A stretch of 64,000 nt of DNA from Paracoccus lutimaris (GTDB lineage Bacteria > Pseudomonadota > Alphaproteobacteria > Rhodobacterales > Rhodobacteraceae): NCBI RefSeq assembly GCF_003337565.1, contig NZ_QPJL01000010.1, forward strand, positions 62,001-126,000, read 5' to 3'. Below the pieces are notes generated by a model. It saw nothing but the letters and a program-made list of their open reading frames with translations. It did no database searches and was not told where the DNA came from. A program made the position numbers and the translations under genes. Below are positions 49,624 through 60,402 of this stretch, in pieces. Numbering within the stretch: the stretch's first letter is position 1; the number at the start of each line of letters is the position of its first letter.

Positions 49624-51039
49624 ATGATCCGTTTCGACAACAGCTATGCCCGACTGCCGGAAGGCTTTTTCACCCGCACCGCGCCGACGCCGGTGCGCGA
49701 CCCGCAGCTTGTCGCGCTGAACCGCCCGCTGGCGGAACGGCTGGGGCTGGATGCCGATTGGCTGACCGGACCCGAGGGGCTGGCCATGCTGGCCGGCAAT
49801 ACCCTGCCCGAGGGGGCCGAGCCCATCGCGCAAGCCTATGCCGGGCATCAGTTCGGCGGGTTCGTGCCGCAACTGGGCGATGGCCGCGCCGTGCTCTTGG
49901 GCGAGGTGGTGGCGCCGGACGGCGCGCGCTTTGATATCCAGTTGAAGGGCGCGGGACCGACGCCCTTTTCGCGGCGCGGCGACGGGCGGGCCTGGCTGGG
50001 TCCGGTCCTGCGCGAATATCTGGTCAGCGAATTCATGGCCGCATTCGGCATTCCGACCACGCGGGCGCTGGCCGCCGTCGCCACCGGCGAAAGGGTCATC
50101 CGCGAGACCCTGCTGCCCGGTGCCGTGCTGACCCGCGTGGCCGCCAGCCATATCCGCGTCGGCACCTTTGAATTCTATGCCGCGCGCGGCGACAAGGCGC
50201 GGCTGCAACTGCTGGCCGATCACGTCATCGCCCGGCACTATCCCGATGCCACGACCCCCGGCGATCTGTTGCAGCGCGTCGTCGATGCGCAGGCCGAAAC
50301 CATCGCCGGCTGGATGGCGCTTGGCTTTATCCATGGGGTGATGAACACCGACAACATGTCGGTCTCGGGCGAGACCATCGATTACGGCCCCTGCGCCTTC
50401 ATGGACGAGTTCCGGCCCGACAAGGTGTTTTCCTCAATCGACGCGACCGGGCGCTATGCCTGGAACGAACAGCCCAATATCGCCGTCTGGAACCTGGCGC
50501 AGCTGGCAAGCTGCCTTGTGCCCCTGATGGGCAATGACGATGCCGCCGTCGAAGAGGCCACGCGCATCGTCCACAGTTTCCCCGAGCGTTACCAGCGTGT
50601 CTGGCTGAGCCGCTTTGCCGCGAAGCTGGGAATTTCCGCCCCGCGCGCCGAAGATGAGGCGCTGATCCGCAGCCTTCTGGACCTGATGGCGCGCGAGCGG
50701 GCCGATTTCACCCGGACCTTCGCCGGGCTTTCGGATGGCAGCGCCCGGGACGAATTCACCGACCGCGCCGCGTTCGACGCATGGGCCACAGGCTGGCAGG
50801 ACCGCATTGCAGCCCTGCCCGATGCGGCTGCCACCATGGCCCGCGCCAACCCGCGCCGCATCCCGCGAAACCACCGCATCGAGGAAGCGATCGAAGCGGC
50901 CCGCGAAGGTGATTACAAACCCTTCCAACGGCTTGACTCTGCGCTGCGCGCGCCGTTCGATGAACGGGCGGACTGGGCCGATCTGGCCCGCGCCCCACAA
51001 CCGGACGAGATCGTGCGCCGCACCTTTTGCGGCACCTGA
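49624..51039 (+). CDS. selO: Protein adenylyltransferase SelO (YdiU)
   Basis: A pseudokinase-fold enzyme that transfers AMP to Ser, Thr or Tyr of target proteins and is linked to redox homeostasis. The 471-residue protein has YAGHQFGGFVPQLGDGRAVL, LKGAGPTPFSRRGDGRA, and the metal-binding NTDNMSVSGETIDYGPCAFM. AAGGAGG lies eight bases before ATG 49624. Bacterial and mitochondrial SelO share this length range. It is followed at 15 bases by the nuclease-family gene, probably in one transcript. Confidence 0.94.
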   Translation: MIRFDNSYARLPEGFFTRTAPTPVRDPQLVALNRPLAERLGLDADWLTGPEGLAMLAGNTLPEGAEPIAQAYAGHQFGGFVPQLGDGRAVLLGEVVAPDGARFDIQLKGAGPTPFSRRGDGRAWLGPVLREYLVSEFMAAFGIPTTRALAAVATGERVIRETLLPGAVLTRVAASHIRVGTFEFYAARGDKARLQLLADHVIARHYPDATTPGDLLQRVVDAQAETIAGWMALGFIHGVMNTDNMSVSGETIDYGPCAFMDEFRPDKVFSSIDATGRYAWNEQPNIAVWNLAQLASCLVPLMGNDDAAVEEATRIVHSFPERYQRVWLSRFAAKLGISAPRAEDEALIRSLLDLMARERADFTRTFAGLSDGSARDEFTDRAAFDAWATGWQDRIAALPDAAATMARANPRRIPRNHRIEEAIEAAREGDYKPFQRLDSALRAPFDERADWADLARAPQPDEIVRRTFCGT

Positions 51040-51054
51040 CTAGCAAAGGGTCCC

Positions 51055-51813
51055 ATGTCGAAACGCCCCGACAGCCTGCGACTGGCCAGCTATAACCTGC
51101 ACAAATGTCGCGGCATGACGGGCCCCTATGCGCCCGAGCGTAATCTGAAGGTCATCGCCGAGATGGGCGCCGATGTCATCGCCCTGCAAGAGGTGGACTT
51201 TCGCCATGGCAGCCGCCCCGAGGCCCTGCCCCGGTCCCAGATCGAGGCCGCGACCGGTATGGTGCCGGCGGTCTTCAACGGCACCGGGCAGAATTCGCTG
51301 GGCTGGCACGGCCAGACGATCCTGCTGCGCCCCGAGCTGATGGCGCAGGCGCAGGTCCGCCGCCTGCCCTTGCCGGGGATCGAGCCGCGCGGCGCGCTGG
51401 CCCTGCGCCTGCCCGGGCTGACGCTGATCGCCATGCATCTGGGGCTGGCGCGGTCCTCGCGCCGGGCGCAGTTGCAGCGCATCGTCGCGCAGGCCGGACG
51501 GCTGGGCCATGACCGGCTGGTGCTGACCGGCGATTTCAACGAATGGCGCATCGATCGCGGCCTTGAGGCGCTGGAGCCTTTGCACATCATCGCCCCCGGC
51601 CCCAGCTGGCCCGCGCCCTTTCCACGCCTGCGCTATGACCGTTTCGCCGTCTCGCGCGGGATCGAGGTGCTGGGCAGCGGCGTCTGGGACAATGACTTTG
51701 CTCGGCAGGCCTCGGACCATCTGCCGGTCTGGGCCGATATCGCCTTTGAGCCGCGCTCGGCCGCGCCCGAGGCGGGAATTTCCGGCCGCATCGCCGACTA
51801 TCCGGGCGAATGA
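51055..51813 (+). CDS. Endonuclease/exonuclease/phosphatase-family protein
   Basis: A 252-residue protein of the EEP fold. It begins with the typical LASYNLHKCRG, has the catalytic ALQEVDFRHGS segment, the TGDFNEWR motif at about 160, and the final SDHLPVWADI histidine. No signal peptide is seen. The family includes DNA repair nucleases, phosphodiesterases and lipid phosphatases, so the substrate cannot be named. Confidence 0.87.
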   Translation: MSKRPDSLRLASYNLHKCRGMTGPYAPERNLKVIAEMGADVIALQEVDFRHGSRPEALPRSQIEAATGMVPAVFNGTGQNSLGWHGQTILLRPELMAQAQVRRLPLPGIEPRGALALRLPGLTLIAMHLGLARSSRRAQLQRIVAQAGRLGHDRLVLTGDFNEWRIDRGLEALEPLHIIAPGPSWPAPFPRLRYDRFAVSRGIEVLGSGVWDNDFARQASDHLPVWADIAFEPRSAAPEAGISGRIADYPGE

Positions 51814-51842
51814 CGCTTTTACCCCCCGGCGAAGGCCGTTAA

Positions 51843-53171
<1,329 letters not shown>

Positions 53172-53194
53172 GTCCGGCACGCCGAAAGAACAGG

Positions 53195-53224
53195 AAAGCC
53201 CGCGCCGCAAGGCGCGGGCTTTTT
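53195..53224 (+). terminator. Intrinsic terminator of eno
   Basis: A perfect 10-bp GC stem (53197-53206 with 53211-53220) closed by a GCAA tetraloop and followed by TTTTT. This is a textbook Rho-independent terminator 25 bases past the enolase stop codon. Confidence 0.93.
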
Positions 53225-53384
53225 CATTGGCGCAGGAAGGTTGTCGCGCCAAGCGCGGGCGAGAGCCCCGACCAAGCCCCCGCCCCTTGCGTTTCAAAAG
53301 CAAGAAACGGATCGCCGGTCGCCTGTCCGCCGTGGCAAATTCGCTGTCATGAATGAACGCAATGGCCTAGCCGGAGAAATACCC

Positions 53385-54338
53385 GTGTCCGCATCCCCAT
53401 CGACCAGCCGGCCCATGACCCCGAAAGAATGGGCAATGCTGCTTGCCCTTGCCGTGGTCTGGGGCGGGTCGTTCTTTTTCAACAGCATCGCGTTGCGGGA
53501 GCTGCCGGTCTTTACCGTGGTCGTGTCGCGCGTGGTGCTGGCCGCGATCATCCTTGCGGTGGTCATGCGCCTGCGTGGCGAGAGGCTTCCACGGGGGCGC
53601 GGGGTCTGGACCGCATTCTTCGGCATGGGGCTTTTGAACAACGTGATCCCCTTTTCGCTGATCGTCGCCGGCCAGCAGCATATCGCCTCGGGGGTGGCGT
53701 CGATCCTGAACGCATCGACGCCGCTGTTCACCGTCGTCCTTGCGCATTTCCTGACCAATGACGAGCGCATGACCGGCGGAAAATTCGCCGGGGTGGTGAT
53801 CGGCTTTCTTGGTGTCGCGGTGATGATTGGGGCGGACGCGTTGCGGCATCTGGGCGTCGGCGTCACGGCACAGGCGATGTGCGTCGCCGGGGCGGCCTCC
53901 TATGCCTTTGCGGGGATTTACGGGCGCCGGTTCCGCGCCATGGGGATCAGCCCGATGAGCACAGCGACCGGGCAGGTCATCGCGTCAAGCCTGATCATGC
54001 TGCCGCTGGTCATGGTGGTTGATCGGCCCTGGACGCTTGCCGCGCCCGGCATCTCCGCCATCGCCGCGCTGATCGGCGTGGCCGCGATTTCGACCGCGCT
54101 TGCCTATGTGCTTTACTTTCGCATTCTGGCGACGGCGGGGGCGACGAACCTGTTGCTGGTGACCTTCCTGATCCCGGTCAGCGCAATCCTTCTTGGCACG
54201 CTGTTTCTTGGCGAGGTTCTGCTGCCCCGCCAGATCGCGGGCATGGCGCTGATCGGCGCCGGGCTGGCGGCCATCGACGGAAGACCATGGCGGGCGATCC
54301 GAAACGCGCTGTCGCAACGGAAAGATGCGGCACAATAG
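53385..54338 (+). CDS. DMT/EamA-family transporter
   Basis: A 317-residue inner-membrane protein with ten predicted helices arranged as two EamA repeats. It begins with WAMLLALAVVWGGSFFFNSI, and the second repeat contains AYALYFRI-like and PVSAILLG segments. Members export amino acids or metabolites; the substrate is unknown. GTG 53385 is preferred because CCGGAG lies nine bases upstream. ATG 53349 and ATG 53415 are in-frame alternatives without a clear ribosome binding site. Confidence 0.87.
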   Translation: MSASPSTSRPMTPKEWAMLLALAVVWGGSFFFNSIALRELPVFTVVVSRVVLAAIILAVVMRLRGERLPRGRGVWTAFFGMGLLNNVIPFSLIVAGQQHIASGVASILNASTPLFTVVLAHFLTNDERMTGGKFAGVVIGFLGVAVMIGADALRHLGVGVTAQAMCVAGAASYAFAGIYGRRFRAMGISPMSTATGQVIASSLIMLPLVMVVDRPWTLAAPGISAIAALIGVAAISTALAYVLYFRILATAGATNLLLVTFLIPVSAILLGTLFLGEVLLPRQIAGMALIGAGLAAIDGRPWRAIRNALSQRKDAAQ

Positions 54339-54368
54339 GCGCGCATGAGGCGGGATATGGTGCCGCCG

Positions 54369-55124
54369 TCACTCCCACCAGCGCCCGGTCAGGGCCAGAC
54401 GGCCAAGGGCAAAGCGCCGGGAAAACTCGGAAGCGGTGACGGCGACGGGCTTGCCCTCTGCCGCCATCGCCTTCAGCGCCGCGACATGGCCCATGCCGCG
54501 AAACAGCGCTGGCGCGGCGGTGCGCGGCAATTCGCGGCGGCCGGCACGGGCGCGCTCCAGCGCAGCAAGGCCACGCCGCGCCAGTTCGGAAATCAGCGCC
54601 GGATCGGGCCGCGCCAGTCCCAGCCGCAGCGCATCCAGTTCCGGCAGCGCCGCCAGCCATTGGGCCAGCCCGCAGCCAAGCGCCTGATCCTGCGCCACGT
54701 CCCGGCGATCCGGCACGCCGAGCGCCACCAGCGCATGACGCATCAGGGCGCCGGCGGTGGCGCGGATATAGGCCTCGACCTCACCCGCGTCGCCAAAGGG
54801 TTCGCGCTCGCAATCGCGCTGCCGCGCCTCGGCCAGATCGACCAGGGCCGCCGCATCCCGGCCCCAGGTCGCGACCAGGGATTCCAGCGGCTCATTGCCC
54901 GGCTCATTCCCACGGCCTATGGCCTCAAGCTGGTCGATCCACCAGCGCACGCGCATCATGGCGATCAGCGGCTCATTCGATTGCAGTGGCGCGCGGGCCA
55001 GATCGTGGCTCAGCGCGAAAAGCGTCCACAGCTTTTCGCGCGCCGGCTGCGGCGCGAGCAGGCTGGCGCCAAAACGGTCCGGCTCGGTTTCGCGCAGGCT
55101 TTCGGCGATCTCGGCCAGGCTCAT
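54369..55124 (-). CDS. Squalene/phytoene synthase-family protein
   Basis: A 251-residue all-helical protein of the squalene/phytoene synthase family. The segment DRFGASLLAPQPAREKLWTLFA and the helix with WWIDQLEAI match, but the Asp-rich prenyl-diphosphate motifs are reduced (EARQRDCE region). This suggests a form like the complex I assembly factor NDUFAF6 rather than a true carotenoid synthase. No crt genes are nearby. Its ATG overlaps the cimA stop (ATGA), giving the operon cysS-cimA-this gene. Confidence 0.75.
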   Translation of the reverse strand: MSLAEIAESLRETEPDRFGASLLAPQPAREKLWTLFALSHDLARAPLQSNEPLIAMMRVRWWIDQLEAIGRGNEPGNEPLESLVATWGRDAAALVDLAEARQRDCEREPFGDAGEVEAYIRATAGALMRHALVALGVPDRRDVAQDQALGCGLAQWLAALPELDALRLGLARPDPALISELARRGLAALERARAGRRELPRTAAPALFRGMGHVAALKAMAAEGKPVAVTASEFSRRFALGRLALTGRWWE

Positions 55125-56740
55125 GCCGGGGCCACCTTGTCGCGGATCAGCTTCCAGCGGATCGCATCGACCAGCGCCTCGAAGCTGGCATCGACGATGT
55201 TGGGCGAGACGCCGACCGTGGACCAGCGATGCCCGTGGCCATCGGCGCTGTCGATGATGACGCGGGTCGCGGCCTCGGTGCCGCCGCCGGTGATGCGGAC
55301 GCGGAAATCGACCAGATGCATGTCGTCGATGGCCGACTGATAGGGCCCCAGATCCTTGGCCAGCGCCCGCCACAAAGCGTTGACCGGCCCCTGATCGTGC
55401 CCCTCGGCATCGACGCTTTCGCTGACCGACAGCATGCGCTGGCCGCCGATCTCGACGACCACCACCGCCTCGGAGACCGAGATGCGCTTGCCAAGCGCGT
55501 TCTTGCGCCGCTCGACGGTGACGCGGTAGCGCTCGACCGAGAAATAGTCCTGCATCTGGTCCAGTTCAGTGCGGGCCAGCAGCTCGAAGCTGGCCTGCGC
55601 GCCGTCATAGGCATAGCCCGCATCCTCGCGCGCCTTGACCAGATCAAGGATCCGCGCCAGCGCCGGATCGTCGCGCCCGACATCGATCCCCGCATCAGAC
55701 AGGCGGGCGCGCAGGTTCGACTGCCCGGCCTGATTGGACATCGGGATGATGCGCTCATTGCCGACCAGCGCGGGGTCCACATGTTCATAGGTCGCCGGGT
55801 TTTTCAGAATGGCGCTGGCATGCAGCCCGGCCTTATGCGCAAAGGCCGAGGTCCCGACATAGGGCGCGCTGCGCAAGGGGGCACGGTTCAGGATCTCGTC
55901 CAGACGGCGCGAGATACGGGTCAGCCCCGCCAGAGCTTCGGAGCTGACACCGATGGCAAGCGTGCTGCGATAGGGTTCCTTCAGCAGCAGGGTCGGGATC
56001 AGACTGGTCAGGCTTGCATTGCCGCAGCGCTCGCCCAGACCGTTCAGCGTGCCCTGAATGTGACGCGCCCCCGCATCGACCGCCGCAAGCGTGCAGGCGA
56101 CGGCATTGCCGGTATCGTCATGGCAGTGGATGCCCAGCCGGTCGCCCGGAATGCCGCCCGCGATCACCGCGCGTGTCACCTCGGCCACGCGTTTGGGCAA
56201 GGTGCCGCCATTGGTGTCGCACAAGACAACCCAACGCGCCCCTGCCGCAAGGGCCGTGCGCAGGCAGGTCAGCGCATAATCCGGGTCTTCGGCATAGCCG
56301 TCGAAGAAGTGCTCGGCGTCAAACAGCGCCTCGCGGCCGAGGGCGACCAGATGCGCGACCGAGGCGCGGATGTTTTCAAGGTTGTCATCCAGCGGGATGC
56401 CAAGCGCCTCGCGGACGTGAAAGGGGTGGGTCTTGCCGACCAGACAGACCGCGCCCGTGCCCGCATTCGTCACCGCCGCCAGCACGTCGTCATTCTCGGC
56501 CGAGCGGCCCGCGCGCTTGGTCATGCCGAATGCGGTCATGGTGGCGCGGGTTTTCGGCGCAGCGGCAAAGAAGTCGCTGTCGGTCGGATTGGCGCCGGGC
56601 CAGCCGCCTTCGATGTAGTCGACGCCGAGGGCATCCAGCATTTCGGCGATCTCGACCTTTTCGCTGGCCGAGAACTGCACGCCCTGTGTCTGCTGCCCGT
56701 CGCGCAGGGTGGTGTCGTAAAGATAAAGCCGATCCGTCAC
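55121..56740 (-). CDS. cimA: (R)-citramalate synthase
   Basis: Condenses pyruvate and acetyl-CoA to citramalate, the first step of a threonine-independent route to isoleucine. The 539-residue protein is related to LeuA but of the CimA type, with [18 protein letters not shown] near 7-24, the metal motif [11 protein letters not shown], and the C-terminal regulatory domain. It starts with GTG at 56740, within a GTGA overlap with the cysS stop; the open frame upstream is inside cysS. Authentic 2-isopropylmalate synthase is at 20437, so the two enzymes are distinct. Confidence 0.9.
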   Translation of the reverse strand: MTDRLYLYDTTLRDGQQTQGVQFSASEKVEIAEMLDALGVDYIEGGWPGANPTDSDFFAAAPKTRATMTAFGMTKRAGRSAENDDVLAAVTNAGTGAVCLVGKTHPFHVREALGIPLDDNLENIRASVAHLVALGREALFDAEHFFDGYAEDPDYALTCLRTALAAGARWVVLCDTNGGTLPKRVAEVTRAVIAGGIPGDRLGIHCHDDTGNAVACTLAAVDAGARHIQGTLNGLGERCGNASLTSLIPTLLLKEPYRSTLAIGVSSEALAGLTRISRRLDEILNRAPLRSAPYVGTSAFAHKAGLHASAILKNPATYEHVDPALVGNERIIPMSNQAGQSNLRARLSDAGIDVGRDDPALARILDLVKAREDAGYAYDGAQASFELLARTELDQMQDYFSVERYRVTVERRKNALGKRISVSEAVVVVEIGGQRMLSVSESVDAEGHDQGPVNALWRALAKDLGPYQSAIDDMHLVDFRVRITGGGTEAATRVIIDSADGHGHRWSTVGVSPNIVDASFEALVDAIRWKLIRDKVAPA

Positions 56741-58161
56741 AGCAGCGTTCCCAGTTTCTGGGCATCGACGCGAGGGCCGGCGACCAGCTCGACGCCGGTC
56801 TTTGACATGCGCACCTCGATACCGGCCTCGGTCAGCGCCGATTTCAGCGCATCGAGCGCCGCATAGTCCTTGCTCTCCTGCGCCGCGATCCTGAGATCGG
56901 TCAGTTGCTGGGTCAATCCGGCCAGCACATCGGCCACCGGCACCGATACGCTGTCGATGGCCGCAAGATCCTGCGTCATCCACGCACCCATATCGGGGCG
57001 CAGCAGCCCCAGAAACCGCGCCGATGCCAGAAGCTTCGCCGGATCGTCCTTGAGCGTATATAGCACCGAAATCGCCCCCGCCGTGTTCAGGTCATCCGCC
57101 AGGGCCTCGATCACGCGCGGATCGGGCTCGGCGGCGGGTTCGACGCCCTTGGTCAGCACACGCCATTCCCACAGCGCATCCTCGGCCGCGCGGGCCTTTT
57201 CGTCGGTCCAGTCCATCGGCTTGCGGTAATGCGTGGACAGCAGGACAAAGCGGATCACCTCGCCCGGAACGCGCTTGTCCAGAAGGTCGCGGACGGTGAA
57301 GAAATTGCCAAGCGACTTGGCCATCTTCTTGCCTTCGACCTGCAGCATCTCATTGTGCAGCCAGACGCGGGCGAAATCGCCATGGGGATGGGCGCAGGCA
57401 CTTTGCGCAATCTCATTCTCATGATGGGGGAATTGCAGGTCGATGCCGCCGGCATGGATATCAAAGCTTTCGCCCAAAAGCTCATAAGACATGGCCGAGC
57501 ATTCGATATGCCAGCCCGGACGGCCCCGGCCCCAAGGACTGTCCCAGCCCGGCAATTCCGCATCCGAGGGCTTCCACAGCACGAAATCCATCGGGTCTTC
57601 CTTGAAGGGCGCGACCTCGACCCGGGCACCGGCGATCATGTCATCGACCGAACGCCCCGACAGCTTGCCGTAATCCTTGTAAGAGCGCACCCGAAACAGC
57701 GCATGGCCGTCGCGCGCATAGGCATGGCCATCCGCGATCAGCTTTTCGATCATGGTGATCATCTGGGCGATATAGTCGGTCGCGCGCGGCTCGTGATCGG
57801 GGCGCGCGGCGCCAAGCGCGTCCATGTCGGCGTGATACCAGCCGATGGTTTCCTGCGTCCGCTCGCGGATCAGATCCTCCAGCGTGCCGGGTGCGCCGGC
57901 CTGCTGCCGGGACAAAGCGGTCGCGTTGATCTTGTCATCGACATCGGTGAAGTTGCGCACATAGGTCACATGATCCACGCCGTAAACATGGCGCAGCAGG
58001 GCAACCAGAACGTCGATCACCACCACCGGGCGGGCATTGCCCAGATGCGCGCGGTCGTAGACGGTCGGGCCGCACAGATACAGCCGCACGTTCTGCGGGT
58101 CGATCGGGGCAAAAGCTTCCTTGCCGCGCGTCTTCGTGTTCGTCAGTCTGATCTCGACCAT
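56737..58161 (-). CDS. cysS: Cysteinyl-tRNA synthetase
   Basis: Charges tRNA-Cys. The 474-residue class I synthetase has the HIGH-equivalent HLGN (39-42) after zinc ligand C30, further zinc-site residues around C221 and H246, and KMAKS at 279-283. The C-terminal anticodon-binding helical domain is complete. GGGGAA precedes the ATG at 58161. It is the first gene of the overlapping trio with cimA and the phytoene synthase-like gene. Confidence 0.96.
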   Translation of the reverse strand: MVEIRLTNTKTRGKEAFAPIDPQNVRLYLCGPTVYDRAHLGNARPVVVIDVLVALLRHVYGVDHVTYVRNFTDVDDKINATALSRQQAGAPGTLEDLIRERTQETIGWYHADMDALGAARPDHEPRATDYIAQMITMIEKLIADGHAYARDGHALFRVRSYKDYGKLSGRSVDDMIAGARVEVAPFKEDPMDFVLWKPSDAELPGWDSPWGRGRPGWHIECSAMSYELLGESFDIHAGGIDLQFPHHENEIAQSACAHPHGDFARVWLHNEMLQVEGKKMAKSLGNFFTVRDLLDKRVPGEVIRFVLLSTHYRKPMDWTDEKARAAEDALWEWRVLTKGVEPAAEPDPRVIEALADDLNTAGAISVLYTLKDDPAKLLASARFLGLLRPDMGAWMTQDLAAIDSVSVPVADVLAGLTQQLTDLRIAAQESKDYAALDALKSALTEAGIEVRMSKTGVELVAGPRVDAQKLGTLL

Positions 58162-58316
58162 GACTTCCCCTTTGCGGGCGTCATCTGGTCACAAGAAACC
58201 GCCCGCCTGAAATTTCAGCCGGTAATGATGCAGCGGAGGGTGGCGGTTTTCACCTTCATGCGTTCCGCTTAACGCATTGTCTTGCCTCTGCCAAGAGAGG
58301 CTGCAAAACTGGCGTC

Positions 58317-58682
58317 ATGAGCCGCGAACTGGTTAACGAAATGTGTGCCGCGCAGCCGGGGGCCGAATGGTCGGATCCCTGGGGCGGAGGGCATGATTGC
58401 TGGAAGGTCGGGGGCAAGATCTTTGCCCTGATCGGAGTTGAGGGCACGCATGTCGCGGTCAAGACCAGCGGCACAGAGATCGCCGAGCTGCTGATCCAGA
58501 CCGGCGTCGCCGAACGCGCACCCTATCTGCATCGAAGCTGGGTGGCCCTGCCGCTGGACTCGGCCCCCGATGAGCTGGCGCATCGCGTGCGCCATTCCTA
58601 TCGGCTGATCCGCGCCGCCCTGCCCAAGAAATTACAAGCCGAGCTGCCGCCGCTGTCGATGGTCGAGCGGCCCGCCGAATAG
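58317..58682 (+). CDS. MmcQ/YjbR-family protein
   Basis: A 121-residue protein of the MmcQ/YjbR fold (also CyaY-like), with the usual order MCAAQPGAEWSDPWGGGHDCWKVGGKIFALIG near the start, and HRSWVALPLD then HSYRLIRAALPKK later. The fold resembles a double-wing DNA-binding motif, but the function is not established. It is divergent from cysS and convergent with the secreted protein gene. Confidence 0.85.
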   Translation: MSRELVNEMCAAQPGAEWSDPWGGGHDCWKVGGKIFALIGVEGTHVAVKTSGTEIAELLIQTGVAERAPYLHRSWVALPLDSAPDELAHRVRHSYRLIRAALPKKLQAELPPLSMVERPAE

Positions 58683-58688
58683 GCGCCT

Positions 58689-58711
58689 GCGGGACCGGCA
58701 TCCGGCCCCGC
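58689..58711. terminator. Convergent hairpin after the MmcQ-like gene
   Basis: A 10-bp stem with one mismatch (58689-58698 with 58702-58711) and a 3-base loop, between two convergent stop codons at 58682 and 58722. There is no T-tract, so termination is uncertain. Confidence 0.45.
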
Positions 58712-58721
58712 AAGCCTGCGA

Positions 58722-59165
58722 TCAGGACGGAACCTGCGCCGCGAGCTGTTGCAACAACGCGTCCATCTGCTTGCAAAGCGCATCCTCGGTGGTCTTCTGC
58801 TCGGTCGCGGCATCGGCCAGCGAACGTTCGACCCCCATGGCCGAAACGGTGCCTTCCTTGCCCTTGGCCTCGGCGGCGTCGCCCTTGGCGGTGTCGCCGG
58901 CCGGGATCATCGCCAGAAGCTTGGTTTGGGTCTCGACCGCCTTGCCGTCGATATGGCCCTTGTCCTGGCAATAGATCAGGACGCCCAGCTGGTTGCGCGC
59001 GCTTTCATAGGCGGCCCCCATATCCGCCGCGGGCGCGGCAGCCGGTGCTTCCGTGGTCGCGGCCGGGGCGGCAGGTGCCGCGGGCGTCGCTTCTTGCGCG
59101 AATGCGGCAGCGGCGGTCAGGCCCGAAAGCGCGAATGCGGTCAGGAAAGCGGAACGTGTGATCAT
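58722..59165 (-). CDS. Secreted protein of an ESAT-6-like small family
   Basis: A 147-residue exported protein. The signal peptide is clear (cleavage after AFA near 20-22), followed by an Ala/Pro/Thr linker (about 25-48). A compact helical domain comes next, with YESARNQLGVLIYCQDKGHIDG, the VSAMGVERSLADAA segment, and a second cysteine near the end that could form a disulfide. I associate this pattern with Rhodobacterales proteins annotated as pore-forming ESAT-6 family, a name of uncertain meaning. The periplasmic role is unknown. Confidence 0.7.
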   Translation of the reverse strand: MITRSAFLTAFALSGLTAAAAFAQEATPAAPAAPAATTEAPAAAPAADMGAAYESARNQLGVLIYCQDKGHIDGKAVETQTKLLAMIPAGDTAKGDAAEAKGKEGTVSAMGVERSLADAATEQKTTEDALCKQMDALLQQLAAQVPS

Positions 59166-59206
59166 ATCGATCTCCGTTGGTTAACAAAACACGGGGACTG
59201 TGGCAC

Positions 59207-59249
59207 GGGGCGCGGCATGCCGCAAATCGCTTCGGCGAAATGCCGCCCC
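59207..59249 (-). terminator. Possible terminator of the ABC transporter operon
   Basis: A GC-rich stem with a 2-base bulge (GGGGC and GGCAT at 59207-59218 against ATGCC and GCCCC at 59240-59249) lies just past the stop codon of the ATP-binding gene. A GTGTTTTG tract follows 20 bases further on the minus strand. Confidence 0.4.
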
Positions 59250-59262
59250 GGCCCGGAGAGGG

Positions 59263-60402
59263 TCAGCGGAAAAGCACCAGCGACCCGGGCGACCAACTCA
59301 CATTGGCGCGTGCACCAACCTCTTGCACCTCGCGGCCAAAGACGTTGCGCATGGCAATGCGGATCGGGCGGACCTTGGCCCCGAACCCGTCCGAGCCGTC
59401 CAGCCGCACGTCGTAATAGGTCATGTCGCCGTAATAGACGACCTCGTCGATGGTGCCCTCGGTCACGCGGGACTGGGTGGGCGCGCCGGTGCTGACGATC
59501 GAGACCGCCTCGGGGCGGAAGCCGACGGTCGGCCCTTCGTCATCGGGATTGGCGCGGCTGATATTGGCGGCCGGGATCTCGACCCGGCCGAAACCGGGCA
59601 GATCGACCTCGACCCCGTTCGGAGTGTCGCCGATGATGCGGGTGGGCAGGAAGTTCATCACCCCGATGAAATCGGCGACGCGGCGGCTGGCCGGGCGGGC
59701 ATAAAGCGCCTCGGGGCCGTCAAGCTGGGCGATCTGGCCCTCGAACATGACGGCGATGCGGTCGGACATGACCAGCGCCTCTTCCTGATCATGGGTCACC
59801 AGAACGAAGGTGATGCCGACCTGACGTTGCAGCTTGATCAGTTCGACCTGCATCTGCTCGCGCATCTTGCGGTCCAGCGCCGACAAGGGCTCGTCCAGAA
59901 GCAGCACCTTGGGTTTCAGGATCAGCGCCCGGGCCAGCGCGACCCGCTGGCGCTGACCGCCCGACAGGGCGTGGCTGGCGCGCGCGCCATAGCCTTTCAG
60001 CCCGACCATGGCCAGCGCCTCTTCGACGGCGGCGGCTTTCTCGGCGCGCGAGCGCGGATCGCGGCGCAGGCCAAAGCCGACATTCTCGGCCACGGTCAGA
60101 TGCGGAAAGATCGCATAGGACTGAAAGACCATATTGGTCGGACGGTGGTTCGCGGCCACCCCGGCCATGTCCTTGTTGTCGATCAGCACCACGCCCGAGG
60201 TGATGTCCTCAAACCCCGCGATGGTGCGCAACAGCGTGGTCTTGCCGCAGCCGGACGGACCCAGCAGCGAAAAGAACTCGCCCGCGCGGATGGTCAGGTC
60301 GATGCCGCGCAGCGCGTGATAATCGCCGTAATACTTGTGCACCTCGCGGCACTCGATCATCGGCTTTGCGGCTTCCAGCCGGTCATAGCGGGATGGGGTC
60401 AC
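59263..60402 (-). CDS. potA: Polyamine-type ABC transporter ATP-binding protein
   Basis: A 379-residue ATPase of the spermidine/putrescine (PotA) class. Walker A GPSGCGKTT is at 48-56, the ABC signature LSGGQRQR at about 146, then VLLLDEPLSALD, and a C-terminal TOBE regulatory domain. It energises the two permeases encoded just upstream. The start is GTG at 60402 within a GTGA overlap. The substrate could be a polyamine or another small amine or organic acid; relatives of this class also carry iron or 2-aminoethylphosphonate. Confidence 0.87.
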   Translation of the reverse strand: MTPSRYDRLEAAKPMIECREVHKYYGDYHALRGIDLTIRAGEFFSLLGPSGCGKTTLLRTIAGFEDITSGVVLIDNKDMAGVAANHRPTNMVFQSYAIFPHLTVAENVGFGLRRDPRSRAEKAAAVEEALAMVGLKGYGARASHALSGGQRQRVALARALILKPKVLLLDEPLSALDRKMREQMQVELIKLQRQVGITFVLVTHDQEEALVMSDRIAVMFEGQIAQLDGPEALYARPASRRVADFIGVMNFLPTRIIGDTPNGVEVDLPGFGRVEIPAANISRANPDDEGPTVGFRPEAVSIVSTGAPTQSRVTEGTIDEVVYYGDMTYYDVRLDGSDGFGAKVRPIRIAMRNVFGREVQEVGARANVSWSPGSLVLFR

